Assembly: GCA_964440295.1 (NCBI GenBank)
Contig: CAYTRT010000002.1
Span: forward strand, 13,987 to 77,986
Direction: 5' to 3'
DNA: 64,000 nucleotides
From: CALIKS01 sp964440295
GTDB taxonomy: Archaea > Thermoproteota > Nitrososphaeria_A > Caldarchaeales > Calditenuaceae
Part shown: piece by piece, positions 9,442 to 18,810 of the stretch
Layout: each line of letters opens with the position of its first letter
Numbering within the stretch: the stretch's first letter is position 1
Notes under the pieces: model-generated
Database searches by the model: none
The model's input: the letters and a program-made list of their open reading frames with translations, nothing else
Told to the model about the DNA's origin: nothing
Translations under genes and position numbers: made by a program

Positions 9442-11744
9442 GTGCCGCCAAGCTAACGATAACTGGAGTAGTCCAAGGCGTGGGCTTCAGGCCCGCAATT
9501 ACTCGCCTCGCTTTAAGCCTCGGAGTTAAAGGCTATGTCAAGAATCTTGGTGGCGGAGAGGTAGAGATCTGGGTTGAGGGAGAGAGTGAAAAGGTTGATT
9601 CATTCATTAAGTCAGTCGAGGGAGGCGTAACCCCGACTGCGAGAATAGAGAGAGTAGTAGTCAGCGATGTAGAACCACAGGGCATGAGGAGTTTTACAAT
9701 ACTCAAAAGCACTCCAGAATCAATTCTCATTTCACAGATTCCGCCCGACATTGGAATATGTAAATGGTGTTTAGACGAAATTATTGATAAAGAGTCTCGG
9801 AGATACTACTATGCCTTTAACTCTTGTGCATGGTGTGGTCCGAGATACTCAATCATTGAAAGTCTGCCATATGATCGAGAGAACACTAGCTGGCGAGATT
9901 TCCCGCTCTGTAATAACTGCGCTGAAGAATATAACGATCCCCAAAACGTTAGGCGGTTCCATGCCGAAGGAAATAGCTGTCCAGTATGTGGACCCAAAAT
10001 AGATTTACTTGATAATGAGCTAAAATCAATGAATGTCGAGGATCCTATTCTCGAGGCAGCTAAGCTTATCGATGAGGGATACATAGTTGCTGTCAAAGGA
10101 ATAGGTGGATACCACCTAGCATCTCTAGCTTCAGATGACGACGTAGTCTTAAAGCTACGTCTCAGGAAAAAGCGTCCGAGACAACCCTTCGCCGTGATGG
10201 TGCTAGATATTGAGACTGCGAAAAGGCTCGTGATAATCAACGATAAAGCTGAGAGATTGCTGAATAGCTACGAGAGGCCAATAGTGATTTTACGCAGGGC
10301 CTCAAACTCTAATGTTTCTCCATTAATAGCGCCCGGATTAAATAGTTTGGGAATTTTCCTACCATATACGGGCCTCCACTACTTTATTTTAAAAAATTTA
10401 AGAGACAAGTTTGTGGTGATGACCAGCGGAAACCCGACAGGCCAACCAATGATTACTAGTGAAGATCAGCTGTGGAAATTAGGCAAAGTCGCTGATTTCT
10501 TTCTCGTCCACAACAGACGCATTATTAATAGGGTGGACGATTCCGTTGTCAGATTCACTAATGGCGAAGTACAATTCTTAAGGAGGGCAAGGGGCTTTGC
10601 ACCCACATGGATCGAGAGCGATCACAGGTTTAATAGGCCCGTCATTGCTTTTGGGTCTGATCTTCACAACGTAGGTGCTGTTGCTTTAGAGAATAAAATA
10701 ATTCCCACACAATACATAGGCGACGTAGATGAGTACGAATGCTTCAAAGACCTTGAAGAGTACTTGACCCGACTATGCAAATACTATAGGATTAACCCAA
10801 AAGACGCAGTCCTAGTCTCTGACATGCATCCTCTGTATAGATCATCGCTATTGGCGGAGAGATGGAGCGAAACATATGGATCAGAGCTAATCAAGGTACA
10901 ACATCATAAGGCGCATATGGCATCTGTCATGCTAGATAATTTTCACCCGGTTGATGAGCCTGCAGTTGTAATAGCGATTGATGGCGCTGGTTACGGCGAT
11001 GACGGCGCCATATGGGGAGGAGAAATACTTGCTTGGGATGGAGAAAAAGCAGATAGAAAGTCTCATCTTGAGTATCAAGTCATGCCTGGAGGCGATCTAG
11101 CGACTAGATTTCCAGCGAGAATGCTCACGTCCATCCTCAGCAAAGTTATGAGTGAAGAAGAGATAATTAATCTCTACGAGAGAAAAGGATTGATAGATTA
11201 TTTTCCGAGGGGCATTGAAGAGCTTCACCAGTGCGTCATCTACGCGAAGTCAGGTAAGGGTCCACGAACTTCTAGTACTGGCCGACTCCTTGACAGCGTA
11301 TCGGCTCTCTTGAAGCTATGCAAGGAGCGTACGTATGAGGGGGAGCCTGCAATTTTGCTAGAAGACCATGCATGGATGGGCAGCAAGATAGAACTAGCAA
11401 TTCCAGATCCAAAGAATGAGGAAGAAATCATACCTACCACTGATTTGGTCTATCAGCTGGCATGCCTAGCAGACAGCTTGAAGAGCTGGGACATAGCCTA
11501 TACTGCACAGTTAACTATTGGCAAATTGTTGGGTATGGCCGCAGTAAACGTGGCAATCGACCTCGAAGTGGGTGTAGTCTATGTTAGCGGAGGCGCAGCA
11601 GTAAACGACTACATTATTCAAGGAATCCAATCATCGATAAAGGATGCAGGGTTAACGCTCCGAATGCATAAAAGATTACCTCCCAACGATGGCTGCATAT
11701 CGGCTGGACAGGCATTCATGGCAAAAATGTTAGAATTTGTTTAA
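9435..11744 (+). CDS. hypF: Carbamoyltransferase HypF
   Basis: A 769-residue protein supplying the carbamoyl group for hydrogenase cyanide ligands. Domains in order: acylphosphatase (VQGVGFRPAI, residues 1-90), two Cys4 zinc fingers (CKWC/CAWCGPRYS about 112-140, CNNCAEE/CPVCGP about 160-185), YrdC-like domain (about 200-380), and a Kae1/carbamoyltransferase domain with HHKAHMASVM near 490 and an ATP site near 515. It overlaps hypE by 7 bases and closes the hydrogenase operon. HypA and HypB, needed for nickel delivery, are not in the window. Confidence 0.95.
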   Translation: MLSAAKLTITGVVQGVGFRPAITRLALSLGVKGYVKNLGGGEVEIWVEGESEKVDSFIKSVEGGVTPTARIERVVVSDVEPQGMRSFTILKSTPESILISQIPPDIGICKWCLDEIIDKESRRYYYAFNSCAWCGPRYSIIESLPYDRENTSWRDFPLCNNCAEEYNDPQNVRRFHAEGNSCPVCGPKIDLLDNELKSMNVEDPILEAAKLIDEGYIVAVKGIGGYHLASLASDDDVVLKLRLRKKRPRQPFAVMVLDIETAKRLVIINDKAERLLNSYERPIVILRRASNSNVSPLIAPGLNSLGIFLPYTGLHYFILKNLRDKFVVMTSGNPTGQPMITSEDQLWKLGKVADFFLVHNRRIINRVDDSVVRFTNGEVQFLRRARGFAPTWIESDHRFNRPVIAFGSDLHNVGAVALENKIIPTQYIGDVDEYECFKDLEEYLTRLCKYYRINPKDAVLVSDMHPLYRSSLLAERWSETYGSELIKVQHHKAHMASVMLDNFHPVDEPAVVIAIDGAGYGDDGAIWGGEILAWDGEKADRKSHLEYQVMPGGDLATRFPARMLTSILSKVMSEEEIINLYERKGLIDYFPRGIEELHQCVIYAKSGKGPRTSSTGRLLDSVSALLKLCKERTYEGEPAILLEDHAWMGSKIELAIPDPKNEEEIIPTTDLVYQLACLADSLKSWDIAYTAQLTIGKLLGMAAVNVAIDLEVGVVYVSGGAAVNDYIIQGIQSSIKDAGLTLRMHKRLPPNDGCISAGQAFMAKMLEFV

Positions 11745-11837
11745 GGATAATTCGTCAACATGCTCAGCCGCGCCTTTAGGCATTATGGAGTAGTTTTAGG
11801 CCGCCTCTAGTGAAAATTTACACATACTTGAAAATAC

Positions 11838-11848
11838 AAATTTTATAG
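11838..11848 (+). promoter_or_regulatory. TATA box of the BMP-family gene
   Basis: The AT-rich box AAATTTTATAG is centred about 26 bases before the ATG at 11870. This predicts a transcript starting on or next to the start codon (leaderless). It separates this gene from the hydrogenase operon, leaving a 125-base spacer with no other recognisable gene. Confidence 0.6.
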
Positions 11849-11869
11849 CCGCGTCATTCAATCCCTAAC

Positions 11870-13153
11870 ATGGTAACCAGCAATCCTAGTAGGAGAAGGT
11901 TTCTGGCATCTGTCAAAAACGCCGCTGTAGGAGGCGTCCTTGCAGGTGCATTAGCCGGTGCGGCGGGTACATATCTTGCGACGGGAGGAGCAAAGACGAC
12001 AACCGTAGAGAAAACCGTCACTGTCGAGACCAAGAAATTCATTAAGGCAGGATATATCTACATTGGCCCAGCTAAGGATTATGGATGGTCCTACTCTCAC
12101 GACCAAGGTAGACAGTGGGCTGATAGGAGAATGCCATCTGCAAAGAGCACCTACATTGAGGGCGTCAGTGATGCGGACGTTAAGAGTGCCATGAGGGGGT
12201 TAATTGAGGGAGAAAATGTAGACCTAGTAGTCGGAACGAGCTTCGGCTACATGGACTCTATGGCTGAGCTGGCTGCGCAGTATCCTGAGAAGTATTTCCT
12301 CCACATAAATGGCTTTAGGGCAGGAGTTCTTGGGAACGCGCCCATGAATATGTCGGTTGCCGACATCAATACATATCAAATATACTATCTCGAGGGACTT
12401 GCGGCGGGTAGTGTGACTAAGACTGGAGCAGTAGGAATAGTCGCTACATTTCCCGTCCCAGTTGTGGTTAGACTCGTGAATGCATTTGCCATCGGAGCAC
12501 ATTATGCCTACAAGAAGAGAACGGGAAAAGACATTAAGATGCAGCTTGTTTGGCTAATGACGTGGTTCGACCCTACAAAGGCTAGGGATGCCGCAATTTC
12601 TCTAATAGAAACAATCGATGCAGACGTGCTCAGCTCCTCTGAGGACTCGCCGACGGTATTGCAAGTAGCAGAGGAGTACACCACCAAGAAGGGAAGAAAG
12701 ACGTGGGGCTTCAGTCACTATACCAATATGTACGAGTACGGCCCTAACTCGCATCTGACAGGACACATAGTAAACTGGGGAGTAATATATTTGGAGTTTT
12801 ACAAAGCCATAGCGACTGGTACGTGGGAGTCAGTCGATATATGGGCGAGACTTGGAGATTATCTGCCCTCAAGATGGGCGAAACCTCCTGAACAAAGCAC
12901 AGTGGGCAAACCTGAAGGGCCTGTCTATATGGCCCAGCTTAACCCAGCCATACCCGAAGAGTGGCAACTCGAGATTAAGAGGAGATATGAACAGATGAAG
13001 GAAGGACTATTCGAGCCCTTCAGCAGCGAGGCGAACCTAGACGAGCCCATCAGAGACCAGAACGGCGAGATAAGAATCCCAGCAGGGGGAAGAGCCGATA
13101 GAAACATGCTGATGAACATGGACTGGATAGTAGAGTACATTGGACAAACATGA
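11870..13153 (+). CDS. BMP-family (basic membrane protein) substrate-binding lipoprotein-like protein with Tat signal
   Basis: A 427-residue exported protein. The N terminus has a twin-arginine motif (SRRRFLAS, residues 7-14) and a hydrophobic Ala/Gly segment to about 40. A threonine/valine-rich linker (TTTVEKTVTVET) and a PF02608-like periplasmic binding fold follow (GYIYIGPAKDYGWS near 62, VVGTSFGY near 122). The family binds nucleosides or related ligands for ABC importers. No permease or ATPase of that type is nearby, so its transporter partners are elsewhere or it acts alone. It overlaps the next gene, a deaminase-like amidohydrolase, which fits purine or pyrimidine salvage, but that is inference. 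Confidence 0.85.
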   Translation: MVTSNPSRRRFLASVKNAAVGGVLAGALAGAAGTYLATGGAKTTTVEKTVTVETKKFIKAGYIYIGPAKDYGWSYSHDQGRQWADRRMPSAKSTYIEGVSDADVKSAMRGLIEGENVDLVVGTSFGYMDSMAELAAQYPEKYFLHINGFRAGVLGNAPMNMSVADINTYQIYYLEGLAAGSVTKTGAVGIVATFPVPVVVRLVNAFAIGAHYAYKKRTGKDIKMQLVWLMTWFDPTKARDAAISLIETIDADVLSSSEDSPTVLQVAEEYTTKKGRKTWGFSHYTNMYEYGPNSHLTGHIVNWGVIYLEFYKAIATGTWESVDIWARLGDYLPSRWAKPPEQSTVGKPEGPVYMAQLNPAIPEEWQLEIKRRYEQMKEGLFEPFSSEANLDEPIRDQNGEIRIPAGGRADRNMLMNMDWIVEYIGQT

Positions 13154-14475
13154 CAGACGAGGTTGATATATTAATTAAAAACATTACCGCACTGACACCA
13201 GACGAAGAACCCGGAATTCTTAGAGACATCGATATTGCAATCGTTGGTGGCACGATAGCTAAAATTGGAAAAGACCTACGTTTGGATTCTAAAGAAGAGC
13301 TTGATGGCAGAGGAAAAATTGCATTACCAGGACTCGTAGATGCTCACACTCATGTCTTCCAAATTTTCTTGAGGGGCGCACTAACGATGAGTGAGCTTCA
13401 GCGACACCCAATCTGGCTGAAGGTCCTGATACCCTTCGAGGCAGATATGGATAGGGAGGAGGCAGAGATCAGCGCGAGGCTAGCATGTCTCAACATGATT
13501 AAAAAGGGAATCACGGCATTTTCAGACGCTGGGGGGCCCTACCCAGAAATTCTTGCAGAAGCAGCCAAGGATTCAGGGCTCAGAGCCACTGTTACTTACT
13601 CAACTATGGACGCTGGTGTGCCGACCTACACTAGGACTCCGGAGCACAATAGAGACCTAGTATCTAAGTATAGAAACGGAAGGATAAGAGGTTGGTACTC
13701 CATTAGGCAACTAATGACCTCGACAGACGACCTGATCGAGAAAACATTCAAATACGCAGAGGAAGACTCAGTCGGAGTACATATGCATCTTTGTGAAGAA
13801 GCAATAGAGATTCAACACTCATTAACTAGGTGGGGCAGGAGACCCATAGAATTTTTGTATGAAATGGGCTATCTGAGCAGCCGAGTCCTTGCAGCTCATT
13901 GCGCATTCCTGAGTAGAGGTGATTTAGACATCATTTCTAGAACTGACCTAAAAGTAGTGCACTGTCCAACAATTAACTTAATGTATATGAATTTTCCAAG
14001 AGTGCCTGAACTACTTGCTAAGGGAGTAAAGGTTGCATTAGGAAGCGATGGAGGAAGCTACAGGGGTCTAGACTTATTCACGGAGATGAACGTTATGATG
14101 GCCGGAATGTCTGGATATTATGGATCGCCCTTCATGGATCATAACGTAATATCTCCTAGAGACGCGTTAATCATGGCGACGCGGAACGGCGCATTAGCAC
14201 TCATGCTTGAAAAGGGAGGCTCCATAAGGGAGGGGTTCTTGGCCGACTTAACAATAATCGACACACGAAAGCCACATCTGACACCTCTCCATGACCCATT
14301 TACTCTGCCATTTTTTGCTTCGGGCGAAGATGTTTCTGAATTAATTGTTGACGGAAAGGTAGTGATGAAGGATAGACAGGTGACAACTCTTGATGAAAAT
14401 GCAATCATTAGTGAGGCAACGGAATTAGTCCCAATTGTTAGAGAAAGAATACAAAAAATATTGAAAAGAAGTTAA
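13150..14475 (+). CDS. Amidohydrolase of the SAH/MTA/guanine deaminase-like family
   Basis: A 441-residue metal-dependent hydrolase. Metal-ligand motifs in the expected order: DAHTHVF (near residue 63), HMHLCEE (near 212), LAAHCAF (near 247) and GSDGGS (near 299). N- and C-terminal beta sandwich segments are present (ADLTIIDTRKPHL near 365). Closest familiar relatives deaminate S-adenosylhomocysteine, methylthioadenosine or other purines, but the substrate cannot be read from sequence. The 4-base overlap with the BMP-type binding protein suggests use of the same imported compound. Confidence 0.85.
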   Translation: MTDEVDILIKNITALTPDEEPGILRDIDIAIVGGTIAKIGKDLRLDSKEELDGRGKIALPGLVDAHTHVFQIFLRGALTMSELQRHPIWLKVLIPFEADMDREEAEISARLACLNMIKKGITAFSDAGGPYPEILAEAAKDSGLRATVTYSTMDAGVPTYTRTPEHNRDLVSKYRNGRIRGWYSIRQLMTSTDDLIEKTFKYAEEDSVGVHMHLCEEAIEIQHSLTRWGRRPIEFLYEMGYLSSRVLAAHCAFLSRGDLDIISRTDLKVVHCPTINLMYMNFPRVPELLAKGVKVALGSDGGSYRGLDLFTEMNVMMAGMSGYYGSPFMDHNVISPRDALIMATRNGALALMLEKGGSIREGFLADLTIIDTRKPHLTPLHDPFTLPFFASGEDVSELIVDGKVVMKDRQVTTLDENAIISEATELVPIVRERIQKILKRS

Positions 14476-14523
14476 CATAAGCCGCCGATGAATCTAGATG
14501 TAGTTATCTTTTCTTCCTTCTAG

Positions 14524-16101
14524 TTATTGTGAAGCTGCTGGGAGTTTTCTTCTGTAGAAATCGTCTGAGAGCTTTCTACCAGTCCTTTTCTCCCACTCGT
14601 CTATTGGTATTCCATACTGGGCCTGGATTCGGTCTCTATACCACTCCGGAAGGACGTTGAAGGCACAGAACGGTATAATCCTCATATCAGGGGTTAGATA
14701 ATGTATTTCGCACCTCCAGACTCTTTCAACATCGTAGTTATATTTGTCTTGGAAGTGCATCATACCGAGAAACAAGCTGCGTCTATGCCAGTCTCCCACG
14801 CTTTTATAGTCATGCTTCACTATTATGTCAAATATCATCCGTTTCAAGTTAAGTCCCTGAGGCTCCTTCTTACTGTTAATGAACTTACCGATATTTGCTA
14901 GCACCTTCATCGCTACCCAGTATTTGTTTCTACCCATCTCTATCTCTTCTGCCTTGTCTTGAAGATACTTTAATAATCCCTCTACGTCAACAAACTCAGT
15001 TATTGGTTTGAGCTTGTCTCCGTCCTTGAAGACATAGGTCCCGGCGCCGCACGCGAAATGAGTACTCAGCATATAGGTTGGCTTGCCCGTAAGTACTTCA
15101 ATAAAGTCTGTTAGTGGGATGCAGGAAGGAACAGGGAACCAAGCATCTCTAGGTATCATGCCGTCGGTCTGTTCCTCGATTTTTATGATGCAGTCAGGAA
15201 TCGTGATTCTATACTTCTCTCGTTCTTTCTTGGGCATCCTTCCAGTGAGTGAGACAGGCTGGAAGTTTACCGCACGAATTATATCAATATTTGAGAATCC
15301 GAACCTGATGATGTCGCCTAGCTCGTGGTCGTTGATGCCTTTAATTATGGTCGGGACGAGAACAACGCCTACACCTAGCTTACGGGCATTTTCGAGAACT
15401 GCGGGTACCTCCCAGTGATTCTTAGGATTGGTCCTAGGCGTGACTCCGTCAAAACTCAGGTATAGATTGCTAACGCCAGCCTCTTTTAATTTCTTGAAGT
15501 ACTCGAAGTCTCTAGCTAGCCTAATCCCGTTGGTGTTTAGCTGTATGTGGTCAATCCCCACACTCTTAATTATCTTAATTATTTCGGGTAGATCATCCCT
15601 AAGCGTGGGCTCGCCTCCCGTTATCTGCACTGAGTTGCCTGGAACTGGACGCTCATCCCTCAGGTTTAAAACCATCTCTTTGATCTGCTCAAGTGTAGGC
15701 TCGTAAATGTATCCTGACTTTTCCGCATAGAAGAAACAATACCAGCAGTGAAGATCGCATCGATTAGTCACTACGATGTTGGCTAGAGCAGTATGGCTGA
15801 GATGCTCGTTACATAGGCCACAATTCGCAGGACATGCCACTCTGGTAACTACTACATCTGGATTACCAGTGCCCTTGCCGTCTCGGAGCCACTTCGCAAA
15901 CTTGTAATACATAGAGGCGTCCCCAAAATAAAGCTCCTCAAACTCGCCATGCCGTGGACAATTCTTCTTTATGTAAATCTTATTGTCCTCCTCAAAGATC
16001 TCGGCCGGGAGTATAGCGTTACACTCTGGGCAGATACTCCTAGTTTTACCAATTAATTTCTTCTTCGCCCTTTTTTCAAGCAACTCTGCCGTAGTTGTCA
16101 T
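14524..16101 (-). CDS. tes: Tes-like radical SAM protein (probable tetraether lipid synthase)
   Basis: A 525-residue radical SAM enzyme. An N-terminal rubredoxin-like zone (CPECNAI near 25, CPRHGEF near 48) precedes CPANCGLC (near 89) and the SAM-binding CDLHCWYCFF (near 115); ITGGEPTLR follows near 161. Cysteines near 342 and 475-490 would hold extra clusters. This multi-cluster plan matches the MJ0619/MA_1486 family, which joins two archaeol chains tail to tail to make GDGT membrane lipids. I chose the ATG at 16101: the longer GTG start at 16131 lies within the TATA box. The family call is likely; membrane-lipid function is inferred from relatives. Confidence 0.78.
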   Translation of the reverse strand: MTTTAELLEKRAKKKLIGKTRSICPECNAILPAEIFEEDNKIYIKKNCPRHGEFEELYFGDASMYYKFAKWLRDGKGTGNPDVVVTRVACPANCGLCNEHLSHTALANIVVTNRCDLHCWYCFFYAEKSGYIYEPTLEQIKEMVLNLRDERPVPGNSVQITGGEPTLRDDLPEIIKIIKSVGIDHIQLNTNGIRLARDFEYFKKLKEAGVSNLYLSFDGVTPRTNPKNHWEVPAVLENARKLGVGVVLVPTIIKGINDHELGDIIRFGFSNIDIIRAVNFQPVSLTGRMPKKEREKYRITIPDCIIKIEEQTDGMIPRDAWFPVPSCIPLTDFIEVLTGKPTYMLSTHFACGAGTYVFKDGDKLKPITEFVDVEGLLKYLQDKAEEIEMGRNKYWVAMKVLANIGKFINSKKEPQGLNLKRMIFDIIVKHDYKSVGDWHRRSLFLGMMHFQDKYNYDVERVWRCEIHYLTPDMRIIPFCAFNVLPEWYRDRIQAQYGIPIDEWEKRTGRKLSDDFYRRKLPAASQ

Positions 16102-16130
16102 TCTTACCGGCAGACTCAATAAAATGCTCA

Positions 16131-16140
16131 CTATATATTG
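16131..16140 (-). promoter_or_regulatory. TATA box of the Tes-like gene
   Basis: On the minus strand the sequence CAATATATAG is centred about 35 bases before the ATG at 16101, predicting a start of transcription near 16109 and a very short leader. The position excludes the upstream GTG at 16131 as a start codon. Confidence 0.55.
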
Positions 16141-16210
16141 TTTTTCACCCTCATTATAAGGTAATAAAATGGTGAGTGAATGCTAAGAATGAAGATCCGG
16201 GCGTATAGGC

Positions 16211-17044
16211 TTGGCTGTTAACGAATTGAGATCGGTCATACTTTTCTCAAAGCCGGACAGCGCATCAATGCTGATTAGACAGGTACTCATTGAGAATTTC
16301 AATTGGCGAGAATTATACAGCGAAGGAGAGAATAGATCTATGATAAGCAACGGCGCTATCGTTGGAATTACTACAGATTCTCACCACGTCTTCATGACTG
16401 AAGAAGAAATAAAAAAATTAGGAGCGGACTTAATAGTTGTAGCGTCTAGTCATCGCTCCGAGAAAGGGGTTAAGAGCCTTCATGTCCACTCAACGGGCAA
16501 CTGGGGAAAGGAAGCTAAGCTGGGCGGAGAACCAAACAAACTATCATACACTATGGCTGGTGCTGTGGGCGCTGGCTTTAGGAAACTATTCGAAGTTGCT
16601 AGCGCGGAGCTCAAACTAAAGGACTGGCTGGTAAGCCTAGAAGTCACACACCACGGCCCGCTTTCGCCCACTCCTCTGATATTTATCGAGTATGGTGGGC
16701 CAGAGGACGCATTATTCAGCCACGAAGCTGCAATAGCAGTTGCTCAGGCATGCATATCTGCAGCCGAGTCAGGACCCTCAAATAAATCATCAATTGGCAT
16801 AGGTGGAAACCATTATGCGCCACTCTTCACCAAGCTAACACTGAGTGATCAATTCGATTTCGGCCACATAATGCCAAAATACGCTCTGCCCACATCTAGG
16901 AAAATGCTTTTGGAGGCAGTCGAAAAAGTAGTAGAGAGGCCTAAGATTGCCGTAGTTGACTGGAAGGGAATCCCCGGCAATTATCGATCAGAGATAATCA
17001 ATGAATTAAAAAACCTCGAAATTGAAGTCGTCATAGAGAAGTAG
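16211..17044 (+). CDS. dtdA: D-aminoacyl-tRNA deacylase (DtdA/DTD2, GEK1 family)
   Basis: A 277-residue archaeal proofreading enzyme that removes D-amino acids from mischarged tRNA. Conserved family pieces include VTHHGP near residue 150, SHEAAIAVAQ near 175 and GIGGNHYAP near 198. Length is normal for archaea. The likely start is a TTG at 16211. It is divergent from the Tes-like gene and not in an obvious operon. Confidence 0.92.
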   Translation: MAVNELRSVILFSKPDSASMLIRQVLIENFNWRELYSEGENRSMISNGAIVGITTDSHHVFMTEEEIKKLGADLIVVASSHRSEKGVKSLHVHSTGNWGKEAKLGGEPNKLSYTMAGAVGAGFRKLFEVASAELKLKDWLVSLEVTHHGPLSPTPLIFIEYGGPEDALFSHEAAIAVAQACISAAESGPSNKSSIGIGGNHYAPLFTKLTLSDQFDFGHIMPKYALPTSRKMLLEAVEKVVERPKIAVVDWKGIPGNYRSEIINELKNLEIEVVIEK

Positions 17045-17060
17045 AGTATGAGTGTATAGC

Positions 17061-17070
17061 TTAAATATAT
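17061..17070 (+). promoter_or_regulatory. TATA box of the small HTH regulator
   Basis: TTAAATATAT is centred about 30 bases upstream of the ATG at 17096, predicting an mRNA with a leader of only a few bases. Confidence 0.55.
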
Positions 17071-17095
17071 CTTTAGCTATGGTAGGGACAGAAAC

Positions 17096-17467
17096 ATGCT
17101 GCTTCCCCCAGAGGTCGAGACTAAGCTAGTACTGCCGATACTAAGGTCGATGATTGTTAGGAAACTTGTGAAAGAGCATGGCTATACTCAGGAAGAGACA
17201 GCCAAGGCGCTAGGCATAACTCAAGCAGCAGTAAGCAACTATCTACGTAAAGCTAGGGCAAAGACGAAGATCTGGGAAGATAATGAATTTCTAGACTGCG
17301 CGACAGACGAAATCGTGGAGCTTATAATCAAAAATGAAAACCCGAGGGTGATCAGAAAGAAAATGTATGAAACACTATTAAAAATAAGGAAGGCAGGACT
17401 GCTATGCAATGCTCATAGATGTTTAGAGCCAAACATGGATGAAGAATGCGACATTTGTAAGGAGTAA
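17096..17467 (+). CDS. XRE-type helix-turn-helix regulator with C-terminal cysteine cluster
   Basis: A 123-residue protein. The helix-turn-helix spans about 30-52 (YTQEETAKALGITQAAVSNY). The C terminus has a possible metal site, CNAHRC followed by CDIC. The same order, QAAVSNYL then CEYHRR and CQIC, occurs in the N-terminal half of the ThiR-like regulator at 47087-48049, so this looks like that DNA-binding module without the ligand-binding ThiN domain. Its targets are unknown; it may regulate itself or the following gene. Confidence 0.75.
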   Translation: MLLPPEVETKLVLPILRSMIVRKLVKEHGYTQEETAKALGITQAAVSNYLRKARAKTKIWEDNEFLDCATDEIVELIIKNENPRVIRKKMYETLLKIRKAGLLCNAHRCLEPNMDEECDICKE

Positions 17468-17471
17468 ATAG

Positions 17472-17480
17472 CTTTATATC
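17472..17480 (+). promoter_or_regulatory. TATA box of the Lrp/AsnC ligand-domain gene
   Basis: CTTTATATC is centred about 25 bases before the GTG at 17501, predicting a leaderless message starting with GTG. Confidence 0.55.
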
Positions 17481-17500
17481 AAAGCGAATATCGTAAAAAT

Positions 17501-18007
17501 GTGATTAAGGCATACATCTTGGGCATTGTCGGCAGTAGGAGCGAATTAGTCAGCTGCCTTGAAGCAAGCAGGAGGACACAATTCGTTAAAGAGGCATATC
17601 TCATATACGGTGCATACGATTTAATATGTAAAGTGGAAGTTGAAAAAATCGAGCAGATCAACGTAGTTCTTGACAACCTCTTCCAAAATGGAATAGTAGA
17701 CTCAAACACACTAATAGTTAACAATTCAGGACTAAACCTCGAGAAGCCCGAGACGCATAGTAAGAGGAAATCTGCGTATACATTCATCAAGATTAGAAGA
17801 CCAGCTGCGCCTAAGCTCTGGGACAAATTCCTTAATAGCATTGACGCTGTACTAGAGGCGCATGAGGTCTATGGATTCTATGACGTGGTGGTAGCTGTTA
17901 GTGAAGATGCGAGGAGCGACTTCTTCAACAGCTATTTTAAGAAGCTCTGGCTATTGACAGATATAAATCTCAACTCTACCACAACTACGTTTACAGTAGA
18001 TCTCTAA
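17501..18007 (+). CDS. Tandem Lrp/AsnC ligand-binding (RAM) domains without a DNA-binding domain
   Basis: A 168-residue protein with two similar alpha-beta halves: KAYILGIVGS to LIVNNSG (residues about 2-78) and SAYTFIKIRR to TFTVDL (about 90-168). Each follows the RAM/Lrp effector-binding fold, including the Y-G-x-Y/F-D turn (YGAYDLIC and YGFYDVVV). No helix-turn-helix is present, so it may sense an amino acid and act on another regulator, perhaps the neighbour at 17096. The start is GTG. The fold assignment is likely; the ligand is unknown. Confidence 0.7.
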   Translation: MIKAYILGIVGSRSELVSCLEASRRTQFVKEAYLIYGAYDLICKVEVEKIEQINVVLDNLFQNGIVDSNTLIVNNSGLNLEKPETHSKRKSAYTFIKIRRPAAPKLWDKFLNSIDAVLEAHEVYGFYDVVVAVSEDARSDFFNSYFKKLWLLTDINLNSTTTTFTVDL

Positions 18008-18810
18008 ATCCTCAGGCCAGCTCTTCCAAGAGTCATAAAAATTGAGAATACGACTATTAATATAATAACGGTCAATCCTCCCGGAGCTACTCCTGCATAA
18101 TATGACCCAAATATTCCAGCTAATACGGAGAACTCTGCCAACATCACAGATACTATGAGAGTCTTTCTGAAGCTTCTGGATACCTGCATTGATGATAATA
18201 CTGGGATTGAAATCATCGCGGCCACCAGCAATACGCCCATTAAGCTTAGAGATGCAACGATCACTAAAGAAGCCGAGACGCTCAAAATAAGCTCATAAAT
18301 CTCATTTTTCTGGCCCGTAAGGTGCGCCGCGTCCTCATCAAAGACAAAAAGGAGAAAACTCCTAAGCCTAGAGAGCAATATTAAAGAAACTACTACGGTT
18401 ACAATTAATAATAAGTAGACGTCGTCCCAGCTGAGAAAGAGAATGCTTCCAAACAATACGGCCTCAAAGTTCAGTCTCCCTCCAAGCGATATTATGATTG
18501 AAGTTAATGCCGCGAAAAAGGATAGTACGACTACTAATGCCTGTTCACCACTTAGCTTAATCCTCCTACTTAGCGTGAAGATAATAATTGTTGCTGGCAG
18601 TGTTATTAGGTATGCTATGTAGATGCTTTTAACAATGCCTAACAATGAGGCTAATGCCAACCCTGTTAAAGCAATATGTGCCACGGTGTCTCCGATCATC
18701 GTCAAGCGTTTGATGACGATAAATGTACCGATGAGGGGACAAATTAGGGCAATTAGTATCCCCGCAATTATTGCACGCTGCATGAATGGCTGAAGCAACG
18801 GTTCAATCAT
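18004..18810 (-). CDS. znuB: Zinc/manganese ABC transporter permease (ZnuB/MntB family)
   Basis: A 268-residue membrane protein with seven or eight hydrophobic helices. It has the ABC-3 family look (GDTVAHIALTGLALASLLG near residue 36; GVLLVAAMISIP near 186). It is the last gene of a four-gene metal uptake operon and overlaps the ATPase gene by 4 bases. Whether zinc or manganese is carried cannot be told from the permease. Confidence 0.92.
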   Translation of the reverse strand: MIEPLLQPFMQRAIIAGILIALICPLIGTFIVIKRLTMIGDTVAHIALTGLALASLLGIVKSIYIAYLITLPATIIIFTLSRRIKLSGEQALVVVLSFFAALTSIIISLGGRLNFEAVLFGSILFLSWDDVYLLLIVTVVVSLILLSRLRSFLLFVFDEDAAHLTGQKNEIYELILSVSASLVIVASLSLMGVLLVAAMISIPVLSSMQVSRSFRKTLIVSVMLAEFSVLAGIFGSYYAGVAPGGLTVIILIVVFSIFMTLGRAGLRI

